A stretch of 64,000 nt of DNA, taken from the NCBI RefSeq assembly GCF_900142135.1, contig NZ_FQZU01000020.1, forward strand, positions 1 to 64,000, written 5' to 3'. Positions 15,931-23,886 of the stretch are shown here, in pieces. The translations under genes were made by a program, and so were the position numbers. Position 1 is the first letter of the stretch. Every line of letters begins with the position of its first letter. This DNA is from Desulfatibacillum alkenivorans DSM 16219 (GTDB lineage Bacteria > Desulfobacterota > Desulfobacteria > Desulfobacterales > Desulfatibacillaceae). Below the pieces are notes generated by a model that worked only from the letters and a program-made list of their open reading frames with translations, was not told the origin of the DNA and ran no database searches.

Positions 15931-18585
15931 TTAAGCCTGAAATTGCGCGTTAAGCTGCTTGAATTCAGCGGCCAGTTCATCCTGAATATCGTCCGTGAGG
16001 CAATCGATCAAACGCTCCAGGTTGAGTTCAACGAACATCTCGGAGCATTCCGAGCCAGGGTCCGGCTTGACCACGCTCCTGGCCAGCCCTTTGCGATCAA
16101 ACAAGGAGGGGGATTCCACAATCCGGCTTTTGTCTATTTCGGGGATTTCGCCGAGGGAATCCACAACAATGCCGATAAGCTGCTTTTTGTCATTTTCATC
16201 CGTGTATTGCACAACTATAACGCTTGAGCGTGATTCATCAGCGGGTTTGGCGGCCCTGAGTTCGGAATGGATAAGGAGCACGGGAATTACATGATTATTG
16301 TACAACATTTTACCTCGAACAATCGGATGGGCGCCGGGAATGGCTGAGACGCCTTTAAAATTGACGGCTTCCACAACGCACTGGGCGTTGACTCCCAGCC
16401 ATTTGGCGCCAATATAAAAAGTGGCCATTTCAACGCAGTCCAGTCCTCCTGTGCGCGCGCGGCCGATGTCCATCCCAAACTCTCTCCTCAACCCGATTGG
16501 GGCTTTTTGCTCCTGAACCTTAGCCAAGGGCGCAAAAACCAAGCCGATGATGTCGTTCCGGTAGCTGTCGCTGACTTTGTACTCGCGATATCCGAAACTA
16601 GTGCAGGCGCCGACCGCATAGTACTGCCCCCGGTATTCTATGATGCGGGAGGTTTTTTCGCCGTTAGGCAGGGAGAAGAATTCCGCTCCGATGTTCAGCT
16701 TTTCTCCGACTGGGTGGGCCGGGTCCGTGGAGCTGATAATGGTTTGATTGCGATCGGCGAAGATGCCGAAACAGCCTTCGCTGACCTCATCCTTATTGTT
16801 TCTGGGCAGGGAATCCTTGAGCATGGCTTCAAACTGCGGCTCGCTGTCAAAAACAATGCCGATTCCGCCTAGCACGCGGGAAGAGTCCCTGACATCCGTG
16901 ATGGACGCTCCGTAAATATAGGTGTGGCGCCCGTTGTAGAGGTTTGATTTTTCAAAAGGGGACACGCTGTATCGCTGGCTGTCCCGCAACGCCAGGGTTT
17001 GCGAAACCCATCTTTCATTGATTATCGCGCCGACGATTTCCTCCTCCGCCGGATTGGAGACGGCGAGGATTTCGCCTTTGGCGTTATAAACGAAAAGGTT
17101 GGTGTAGACGGTGTACAATCCATTGATGTATTGCAGGATATCCGTGATTTTCCTTCTATCCCCGGCGGAAACCGTTTCTTGAGCAAGCAAGCGGCGAAAG
17201 GCGGAGGTCAGCGCCCACCACCTGCAATCGTTGGCCCGCTCGTAGAGGTTGCGGTCCATGATGTCGACGCCCAGGGCCGCCTGGAACTCCACGTCCCCGA
17301 GAATGGCCGAAACCACGGTTTCATGCAGGTTGCCGATGGACTCTTCAAACACCGCTTTTGTGCGGGAGCCGGCGCGTGAGATGTTCCAGAGAAGCACTTT
17401 TGAAGAGGCGTCGCTTTCGCACACATTGCCGTTCCACACGGTCCGCTCCAGCTCCGACTGAATCTGGTCAGCCTGGATGGGAATGCCGCGGAGCTCCTGG
17501 GAAAACAGCTGGGGGTCGCTCATTACGGCCTCAAGAATGGTTTCTTCCACGCGCTGTTTCAAGTCCGAATCGCCGGACTGGTCAAAAGCGTGGTCAAGGG
17601 GAAGCATGACATGCCCCAGCCAGCCAAGCCCAAAGAATCCCTCATATCCGGTTGTTTTGCAGGTTTTCGCCAGATACTCCCTGCCGGCGAAGCGGACCAC
17701 GCGATATTCGGCGTCCAGGGCCAGCTCCATCTTAGCGCCGATGGGGACGTGATATTCATCGGAACTGGCTATGACCTCGCCGTCTTTATTCAGAAGCGTC
17801 ATAACCGCCCAGTCATCCTCGCTTTTCAGGTTTCTGAAAACGCCGTCCATTTCGTTTTGAAATCGAAAGCAGAGCGCCAGCACGCCGAGGGGGCGCGACG
17901 ACGGGTCATTGTTTTGCGTAACCCGGTACGCATAAACAAGGGAGTCCCCGGCGTTGGGAAGCAGGTCCGTTTCACGGAAAATCTCCACGTACTCCCCCCG
18001 GGTGGCAAGCGCCTCCCGAATGAGGGGATCCTTTGATTGTTCCAGAGGCTGCTTATCATCCAGACGGGCGGCCACATGGCCTTCCGGATCCATCAAAACA
18101 ATATCAAAATAAACGGAGTACTTGGCGACGTACTCCCGAAAACGTTTTACCATTGCGGCGGTGAGCCTCCGCCGGTCATGGCCGGCGCCCTCGTCCTCTG
18201 CTTTATACATCTTGATTTCGTTTAGAAAATCCCGAATATCATCGTCCGTTGCCAGAAAGCCGATGTCCGCCGTTCTTTCAAATAAGTTGCGGATGACGAT
18301 ATCCACCACAACCTGCGCTTTAGCGCTGATGTCCTGAACCGTCTTTTTAAGCGACTCCAGGCCGAGCTGGCTAAGCAATTCGGCGGTGAGGCCCTGAAAT
18401 CCCATGCGAGTGCCGGTCATGTCAGTGCGGGTTCCGCCCATCTGCCCCAAAATAGTCAGCAAATCCCACTGACTTCCCAACTTGCCCAGTTCTTCGCGGC
18501 AGCTTTCAACGTCAGCCATGCAATTGATGACGCCCTGCAGTCTTTTCGGAAGAATAACATCTTTGTAAACAAAAGTTTCCGTCAT
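15931..18585 (-). CDS. double Cache-like sensor protein with C-terminal CheW domain
   Basis: An 884-residue protein. I choose ATG 18585 (MTETFVYKD), preceded by GAGGAG; in-frame ATGs further upstream lack a ribosome site. About residues 735-870 form a CheW-like domain (FYIGAKWLGVNAQCVVEAVN, then IPGAHPIVRGKMLYNNHVIP, then IVVDSLGEIP). Two Cache/PDC-like regions precede it: one around FDIVLMDPEGHVAARLDD and one around LFVYNAKGEILAVSN. I see no clear transmembrane segment or signal peptide and no methyl-accepting domain. CheW normally links receptors to CheA, but no che gene is nearby. The protein may be a cytoplasmic ligand sensor that plugs into a chemosensory array. Confidence 0.7.
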   Translation of the reverse strand: MTETFVYKDVILPKRLQGVINCMADVESCREELGKLGSQWDLLTILGQMGGTRTDMTGTRMGFQGLTAELLSQLGLESLKKTVQDISAKAQVVVDIVIRNLFERTADIGFLATDDDIRDFLNEIKMYKAEDEGAGHDRRRLTAAMVKRFREYVAKYSVYFDIVLMDPEGHVAARLDDKQPLEQSKDPLIREALATRGEYVEIFRETDLLPNAGDSLVYAYRVTQNNDPSSRPLGVLALCFRFQNEMDGVFRNLKSEDDWAVMTLLNKDGEVIASSDEYHVPIGAKMELALDAEYRVVRFAGREYLAKTCKTTGYEGFFGLGWLGHVMLPLDHAFDQSGDSDLKQRVEETILEAVMSDPQLFSQELRGIPIQADQIQSELERTVWNGNVCESDASSKVLLWNISRAGSRTKAVFEESIGNLHETVVSAILGDVEFQAALGVDIMDRNLYERANDCRWWALTSAFRRLLAQETVSAGDRRKITDILQYINGLYTVYTNLFVYNAKGEILAVSNPAEEEIVGAIINERWVSQTLALRDSQRYSVSPFEKSNLYNGRHTYIYGASITDVRDSSRVLGGIGIVFDSEPQFEAMLKDSLPRNNKDEVSEGCFGIFADRNQTIISSTDPAHPVGEKLNIGAEFFSLPNGEKTSRIIEYRGQYYAVGACTSFGYREYKVSDSYRNDIIGLVFAPLAKVQEQKAPIGLRREFGMDIGRARTGGLDCVEMATFYIGAKWLGVNAQCVVEAVNFKGVSAIPGAHPIVRGKMLYNNHVIPVLLIHSELRAAKPADESRSSVIVVQYTDENDKKQLIGIVVDSLGEIPEIDKSRIVESPSLFDRKGLARSVVKPDPGSECSEMFVELNLERLIDCLTDDIQDELAAEFKQLNAQFQA

Positions 18586-18959
18586 CTTTTTCTCCTCACC
18601 TGTCATTCGTCGCCAAAATTTCAATTCAAGTTTCGTAGCAAAACTTCAACGGACACCGCTCTCCGCCCTAACCTCGCCGAAAGGGATGACTTAACTGCAA
18701 GACTACATGAGAGGTTTCGTGTGTATTAACACGGGATCATTGGGGACCTTGCTTAGGCGATGCCGGGCGGAGCGCCTCCCTGACTTCCGCGGAGAAAAGA
18801 TGCAATATGCGCGCCACAATTGAGTACAAAAATGTAGAAAGTTAAAATTAATTATTCAAAAATGCAATTATTCACAGGAAGCAAGACTATCGCGAAGAAA
18901 AATAACACTCCCCCAAAATACTTATAAATTTCCATAACTTCTATGGATTACCCAGCCGA
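18586..18959. other. intergenic region, no gene seen
   Basis: 374 bp, notably AT-rich from 18820 to 18950. It must contain the promoter of the divergent-facing Cache-CheW gene (minus strand). I could not define a convincing promoter, RNA or terminator in it. Confidence 0.4.
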
Positions 18960-19754
18960 TCAGCATTCCAAAGGCGTGGCGTGCTGCAAATCCACCCGCC
19001 TGTTGAGGATGAGCTGGGCCGTCTTGGCGAACTGAGCGGTGACGTCGGAAACGTGAAATATGGACTCGCCTCCTTTTGACAAGCCTTGCATCACCTGGGG
19101 GTTGTCGTCCAGGTAGCGCTTCAGGCTGATGCTCACGGCCTCGGAGGAGTCCACAATCTTCACCCGTTTGCCGATCTTGCGGGCGATGAGCTGCTTAAGG
19201 ATAGGGTAGTGGGTGCAGCCCAGGATCAGGGACTGGATTTGCTGCGCCTTGAGGGGGTGGAGATACTTTTTGACGATCATGCGGGTTTCGGGTTTTTTCA
19301 TCCACCCTTCCTCCACCAGGGATACCAGCAAGGGGCAGGGTTCGCTGAAAACCTTGCGCTCAGGATCGCGCTCCTTGATCAGCCTTTCGTAAATGCCGCT
19401 GTTGATGGTTCCCCGGGTGCCGATCACGCCGATGCGTTTGGCTTTGGCAAGGGAAAGGGCCATATCCACGGCCGGAGAAATCACCTCAAAAATCGGAACG
19501 TCGAATCGCTCCCGCAGCGTGGGTACGGCCACGGCGGAGGCCGTGTTGCAGGCTACCACGATGATCTTGGCCCCTTGATCCAACAGGAAGCCGGTGTTTT
19601 CCACGGCGTAGCGGGTCACCGTATCCTTGCTTTTGGTTCCATAAGGGGTGCGCGCCGTATCCCCGAAATAACAGATGTTAAGATGGGGAAAGAGCTCCAT
19701 GACGGCCCTGGCCACGGTCAGGCCGCCGATTCCTGAGTCGAATATGCCGATCAA
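18960..19754 (-). CDS. murI: glutamate racemase
   Basis: A 264-residue cytoplasmic enzyme converting L- to D-glutamate for peptidoglycan. GIFDSGIGGLTVARA opens the protein, and the two catalytic cysteines sit in VACNTASA near residue 71 and GCTHYP near 180. The start codon is TTG at 19754, placed 7 nt after AAGGAG. The ribosome site lies in a small hairpin (CTCCT/AGGAG). The gene is monocistronic as far as visible; the divergent neighbour begins at 19892. Confidence 0.93.
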   Translation of the reverse strand: MIGIFDSGIGGLTVARAVMELFPHLNICYFGDTARTPYGTKSKDTVTRYAVENTGFLLDQGAKIIVVACNTASAVAVPTLRERFDVPIFEVISPAVDMALSLAKAKRIGVIGTRGTINSGIYERLIKERDPERKVFSEPCPLLVSLVEEGWMKKPETRMIVKKYLHPLKAQQIQSLILGCTHYPILKQLIARKIGKRVKIVDSSEAVSISLKRYLDDNPQVMQGLSKGGESIFHVSDVTAQFAKTAQLILNRRVDLQHATPLEC

Positions 19755-19891
19755 TCAAAGGCTCCTTTCAGGAGTTTATTAAAAAAAATCATGACATAAG
19801 CCGAAAAATGTATAATAGTTGCCAGGAAGCAAGTCAAGAACCGTCATTGAACCATCATTCTCTTTTTTGGATGCATTGCAGGAGGTTTTAT

Positions 19892-20167
19892 ATGGATTCC
19901 GGAAACAGTTCCCGCACCATGGACCAGCGGATTTTTTCCCTGGATTTGCCGGTGGAGGCTGTCTCCCTGTATTTGTTGTGCTGCGGCCTGGTGGATGGAG
20001 GCGCCACCGTTTCCGCAAAAAACATACTCGGAATGTGGAACGGAACGCCCGACGAATTGGCCAACGCGCACAAGATTCTGGAAGCAAAAAACATCGTAAT
20101 AAAAATCCTGTCCGACGGCGAAGGGCATGACATGTACCGGGTCATGGAAGCGGATGAATGGGAATGA
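19892..20167 (+). CDS. small hypothetical protein coupled to a phosphatase
   Basis: A 91-residue protein. I choose ATG 19892 because AGGAGG lies 6 nt upstream. The sequence (SLDLPVEAVSLYLLCCGLVD, later ANAHKILEAKNIVIKI) suggests a small helical, winged-helix-like fold, possibly a regulator or scaffold. This is a guess from secondary structure only. Its stop overlaps the start of the next gene, so the two are likely translated together and may act as a pair. Confidence 0.6.
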   Translation: MDSGNSSRTMDQRIFSLDLPVEAVSLYLLCCGLVDGGATVSAKNILGMWNGTPDELANAHKILEAKNIVIKILSDGEGHDMYRVMEADEWE

Positions 20168-20637
20168 TTCGCCAGCCCCATCCATTGCTGGATCAAATTC
20201 TGTTCGGTTTTTTGGAGCCTTATCCCATAGCCGGCATGGGCGAGCCCTGGAAATCCAAAATTCAGGACACATTGGCCGCCTTGAGGGAAAAAGGCGTCGG
20301 CGCCATACTCACGCTCACCGAAGAAGACTATCTGGGCCTGGAATACACTGCGGCCGAATTTCTCCATCTGCACGCGCCCATTGACGATTACGAAGCCCCA
20401 GGCAGGAAAACCCTGGAACTGGCCGTGGACTTCATGGACCACTGCCTGGATCAGGGCGTGGGCGTCGCCGCCCATTGCCTGGAAGGCCGCGGCCGCACAG
20501 GAACGGTCCTGGCCGCCTGGCTGGCCCGCAAGGAAAACCTGGACGGCGAGGCCGCCATCCGGCGGGTTCGGTCCCTCCGGCCCATCACCGCCCTGTCCCC
20601 CGCGCAAAAACAATTCCTGTTGGACTATTTGGGATAA
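20158..20637 (+). CDS. dual-specificity-type protein phosphatase
   Basis: A 159-residue cysteine-dependent phosphatase. The P-loop HCLEGRGRTGT near residue 104 has the HCxxGxxRT pattern, with Asp in APIDDY near 76 as the likely general acid. Two starts are possible: ATG 20158 overlapping the previous gene, or ATG 20164, which makes a classic ATGA overlap with the previous stop. Substrates may be phosphoproteins or phosphorylated small molecules. No kinase is encoded nearby. Confidence 0.8.
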   Translation: MGMIRQPHPLLDQILFGFLEPYPIAGMGEPWKSKIQDTLAALREKGVGAILTLTEEDYLGLEYTAAEFLHLHAPIDDYEAPGRKTLELAVDFMDHCLDQGVGVAAHCLEGRGRTGTVLAAWLARKENLDGEAAIRRVRSLRPITALSPAQKQFLLDYLG

Positions 20638-20642
20638 ACCAG

Positions 20643-21230
20643 CTAATCGCCGGAAACGGCTCTCCAGAACAAATCGAAAAAACGGGGAATGGCGTCCACC
20701 AGCTTCCACTTACGGCCGTGAAAATACCATTTGTGGATCTGGCGGTAACAGAACATGTAATACAGGTCCAGGGCCTGGGAGGCCGTGACGTCGGGCAGGA
20801 TTTCGCCCCGGGCTTTTCCGTGTTCGATAATTTGCGTGATGATGTCCTTGGTGGATTCGCTGCGGTACCCCGGGGTCTGCATCCAGGTGCGCATGGGCAC
20901 GGTGATGAAGGCCGTGACGGCCACGCCGGGATTGTTATCATAAAAGTCAAAGGTGATCCAAAAGCTCTTACGGATCATCTCCCGGGCGCTTTCCAGCCCC
21001 TTGATATGCTCCTGCACGCCGTCGCTGATCAAGGAGATCTTGTCTTCCAGAATGGCGAAGACCATGGCCTCCTTGGACCGGTAGTAGCGGTACAGGGTGC
21101 TGGAGCTCAGCCCGGTGCGGCGGCTGATTTCCCGCATGTTCACCTGGTGGAAGTCCTGGGAGGAAAACAGGTCCAGAACCACGGGATAAAGCCGTTCTTT
21201 TATTTTCTCAGGAACCTGGGTTTCTGGCAT
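20643..21230 (-). CDS. TetR-family transcriptional regulator
   Basis: A protein of about 195 residues from the preferred ATG at 21230; in-frame ATGs at 21260 and 21302 would add 10 or 24 residues. The N-terminal helix-turn-helix reads MREISRRTGLSSSTLYRYYRSKEAM. The C-terminal half would form the ligand pocket and contains an unusual aromatic run (YYMFCYRQIHKWYF). No direct target is obvious; nearby genes on the same strand are two secreted paralogues. It is one of two TetR proteins in the window that could bind the operator at 9254-9304. Confidence 0.8.
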   Translation of the reverse strand: MPETQVPEKIKERLYPVVLDLFSSQDFHQVNMREISRRTGLSSSTLYRYYRSKEAMVFAILEDKISLISDGVQEHIKGLESAREMIRKSFWITFDFYDNNPGVAVTAFITVPMRTWMQTPGYRSESTKDIITQIIEHGKARGEILPDVTASQALDLYYMFCYRQIHKWYFHGRKWKLVDAIPRFFDLFWRAVSGD

Positions 21231-21314
21231 ATGGACGTCTCTAACAGGCGCATGAACCATTTTCAACGCCTGACAATGAACGGCGATTGAGGCCGGGCGC
21301 ATGCCGGCCTTGCA

Positions 21315-22052
21315 TTAATACTCTTCAAAGCCTTTGGGATTCAGATTAATTTTAGGCAAAACTCTCCCTATTTTATACTCGCCGGCTCCGCATGGGATGA
21401 CCGCCCGCCACTGTTTTCCAACCAGGACTTCCTCAGGCGCCTCATCGTCTCCCATACCTTGCGTCCAAACCCTTCGAGCTTTGGCCTCTAACTCTTCCAA
21501 CGTATAACAATCGGTGAGATTAAGAAGCGAGCCGGGAGGAAGCGAATCTTCAGCCCCTGCATCCTGAGGATCCTGCCGATTAAAGGGAAAATCCCGTAAA
21601 GCATCGCCTCCATCTTGCTGCTCATGAGCGGCATGAGGCTTTTCTTCCGCTTTTTTAACGGAGGGAAAATCTATGTCGGAATAGCTGCGGACCTTCTTTT
21701 TTTCGTTCAAATCAAGCCCGGCAAGGGTCTGTTCCATTTTGACTACTGCAGCTTCATCGTCTGCGCCCTGCTGCGCATCCTGGTCCGCGTCCTCCGCTTG
21801 CTTTGCCGCTTTTTCGGCGGCCCATTTTTCGCAGCGGGCGCGGGCCATGGCCTTTTCACGCTCCAGCCTGGCGGCCTCGGCCTCCTCCCGGCTCACCCTC
21901 CGCTGTTCCCTGATGATTCGGACTATGTCGTAATAGTCCTTTTCCGAAACCTGATTTCCGTAAGGATCAAAATAAAAACCTTGTCCGGCGTTCGCAACAA
22001 AAACCAAACATATGCCCAGGATAAACATAAGGGCGAAAATTCTAACCTTCAT
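21315..22052 (-). CDS. secreted coiled-coil protein, paralogue 1
   Basis: A 245-residue exported protein with an N-terminal signal peptide (RIFALMFILGICLVFVANA). AAGGAG precedes ATG 22052. The mature protein opens with GQGFYFDPYGNQVSEKDY, then has a charged Glu/Arg/Ala-rich helix (about residues 45-110), and ends with a domain around DCYTLEELEAKARRVW and VIPCGAGEYKIGRVLP. Two cysteines there may form a disulfide. It is related to the next protein (22188-22817) in the same order of elements. I do not recognise the family, so no function is claimed. Confidence 0.7.
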   Translation of the reverse strand: MKVRIFALMFILGICLVFVANAGQGFYFDPYGNQVSEKDYYDIVRIIREQRRVSREEAEAARLEREKAMARARCEKWAAEKAAKQAEDADQDAQQGADDEAAVVKMEQTLAGLDLNEKKKVRSYSDIDFPSVKKAEEKPHAAHEQQDGGDALRDFPFNRQDPQDAGAEDSLPPGSLLNLTDCYTLEELEAKARRVWTQGMGDDEAPEEVLVGKQWRAVIPCGAGEYKIGRVLPKINLNPKGFEEY

Positions 22053-22187
22053 GGCGCTCCTTTCTGAACAGCTGCAACAGAATCCACGTGAAATGCGGAT
22101 CGCCTATGCCGGATGGGCTGCAACAGGCAGCCCAATCCATCTATATATTTGATAATAAAACAGATCGATATTCAATAACGTCTCGGG

Positions 22188-22817
22188 CTAATCGCCCTTA
22201 TGGCCGCCGGTTTTTTTGTCGGGATTAAGTTTGTTGTGGCTCCATTGAATGTCTTTGAGATTGGGAAGGCGCTGGCCCACCCTAAAGCCTCCGTCTCCGC
22301 ACGGCTCCACATTGCGCCAGACGCCGTTCATAAGGACTTTTTGAATCACGGATCTCCCGGAAATAAATTCCACATACATGTCTTCCGCCTGGGCGTACAT
22401 TTCGCTGTATGTATAGCAGTCGAAGGTATTCAAAGCGGATTGGCCGGGCGCGGAAACGCCCGCCCCGGTGTTCTGGCGTGAAATAATCTGATCCAGGGAG
22501 GAGGCAGCGGCGCCGGAATTGGCTTTGGCCCCCTGTTTTTCAGCCTGGGCGGCCTGTTGGGCCTTCTTTTTCGCCTCCTTGGCGGCCCATTTTTCCTGGC
22601 GTTTGCGCGCCTTGGCCTTTTCACGCTCCATCTGGTCCCTGCGGACTTCTTCCAGATGCGCCGCCTGCCTGGCCCGGTTGGACTCCTGTTGCTTTTTATA
22701 TTCCCGTTCGGTTATGGGATTTCCGTTGGCGTCAAAAAACATGCTTTGGCCGGCGTAGGCGGAAAAGCAAAACGCCAGAGTTGCGAGCAGCGTTAAAACA
22801 AAGAACCTTGTTTTCAT
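22188..22817 (-). CDS. secreted coiled-coil protein, paralogue 2
   Basis: A 209-residue exported protein. I choose ATG 22817 because GGGAGG lies upstream. The signal peptide (FFVLTLLATLAFCFSAYA) is followed by GQSMFFDANGNPITEREY, which matches paralogue 1. A long basic/acidic coiled coil full of Lys, Arg, Ala and Gln spans about residues 40-110. The C-terminal part has DCYTYSEMYAQAEDMYVEF and VEPCGDGGFRVGQRLP, again matching paralogue 1 in the Cys positions. The two genes are tandem duplicates separated by 135 bp. Confidence 0.7.
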   Translation of the reverse strand: MKTRFFVLTLLATLAFCFSAYAGQSMFFDANGNPITEREYKKQQESNRARQAAHLEEVRRDQMEREKAKARKRQEKWAAKEAKKKAQQAAQAEKQGAKANSGAAASSLDQIISRQNTGAGVSAPGQSALNTFDCYTYSEMYAQAEDMYVEFISGRSVIQKVLMNGVWRNVEPCGDGGFRVGQRLPNLKDIQWSHNKLNPDKKTGGHKGD

Positions 22818-22849
22818 AATGCACCTCCCGAACAAGAACATTTTTCCGT

Positions 22850-22883
22850 GTAAAAACAAAGCCGGGAATCAACTCCCGGCTCT
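22850..22883 (-). terminator. intrinsic terminator after rdgB
   Basis: On the minus strand AGCCGGGAG, loop TTGAT, then TCCCGGCT is followed by TTGTTTTT. It lies just below the rdgB stop and separates rdgB from the secreted paralogues. Confidence 0.8.
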
Positions 22884-22888
22884 GTAGC

Positions 22889-23551
22889 TTACTCACCGCT
22901 AAGGCACTGCCCCCCTTGGCCGGGGGTGTTTCGCAACTGCTGATCAATCCAAATCAGAACCTTGTCAAACTCGGCGGCCATTTCGCTTAGGGCCTTGCCG
23001 CGGTGGCTGACCTGATTTTTTTCCTCGGAGGTCGATTGGGCGAATGTCTTGCCAAAGGGTTCATAATAGAAAACCGGATCGTAGCCAAACCCGTTGTCGC
23101 CGGCTTTGTTTTCCGTGATGACCCCTTCCACCCTGCCCTCGTAGGTCAGAGCGGCGCCCGTGGGCACGGCCAGGGATATGACGCACTCAAAGGCTGCGGA
23201 GCGGTCTTCCTTGCCTTCCAACTCCTTTAAAATCAAATCGCAACGGCCTGCGTCGTCCAGGTCCTCTCCGCCGTAGCGGGCGCTGTAAACGCCGGGAGCG
23301 CCGTTCAAGGCGTTCACCACCAGGCCGGAGTCGTCGGCCAGGGCGGGGAATCCCAGCATCCGCGCGGTGATGCTGGCCTTTTTGTATGCGTTGTCGTCAA
23401 AGGTTTCGCCGTCTTCCTCCACTTCCGGAATGGGGCCGAAATCGTCCAGATTCTTAATGGTTACCGGGTATCCTTTCAGGATTTCCATGATTTCCCGGGT
23501 TTTTCCTTTATTGCGCGTGGCAAGAACCAAAGTCGTCTTGGGGGTGGTCAT
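22889..23551 (-). CDS. rdgB: RdgB/HAM1-type XTP/dITP pyrophosphatase
   Basis: A 220-residue house-cleaning enzyme that hydrolyses inosine and xanthosine triphosphates to monophosphates. LVLATRNKGKTREIMEIL opens the protein, and FPALADDSGLVVNAL (with GAPGVYSARYGGE) and NGFGYDPVFYY are family signatures for phosphate and metal binding. The gene has its own terminator and faces iorA divergently. The ribosome binding site GGAGGCAGCAC precedes the start on the minus strand. Confidence 0.92.
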   Translation of the reverse strand: MTTPKTTLVLATRNKGKTREIMEILKGYPVTIKNLDDFGPIPEVEEDGETFDDNAYKKASITARMLGFPALADDSGLVVNALNGAPGVYSARYGGEDLDDAGRCDLILKELEGKEDRSAAFECVISLAVPTGAALTYEGRVEGVITENKAGDNGFGYDPVFYYEPFGKTFAQSTSEEKNQVSHRGKALSEMAAEFDKVLIWIDQQLRNTPGQGGQCLSGE

Positions 23552-23886
23552 GTGCTGCCTCCTTACAATGAATCTTAAAATATCCTTTTGAGTTACACCA
23601 TTTGGAGCTTTTAGGCAATATTTGGCCGCAATCGAAGTCCCTCAGGCCTTATAGCCGCGAGTTTTTTAACGCCCGGCGTTTTTTTTGCGGCTCGCCCCGC
23701 CGGAGCCTGCTCATGGAAAAGCCTTTACAGGCTGTATATCCTCGTATATGAAAATAAGGTTTAAATCAACGCGCACCATGCTCTGGCGCGTGAGGATTTT
23801 CCGTAAATATGCCTGGGGTTAAGGTCCGGGCGTCAAATATCGTCTTATGAAATGAAAAACCAACAAACCTTAAAAAGGAATCTGCC
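23552..23886. other. intergenic region upstream of rdgB and iorA
   Basis: 335 bp between divergent genes. It holds AAAAAGGAATCTGCC as the iorA ribosome site and must hold the promoters of both genes. I could not identify clear -35/-10 pairs, an RNA or an operator. Confidence 0.4.
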
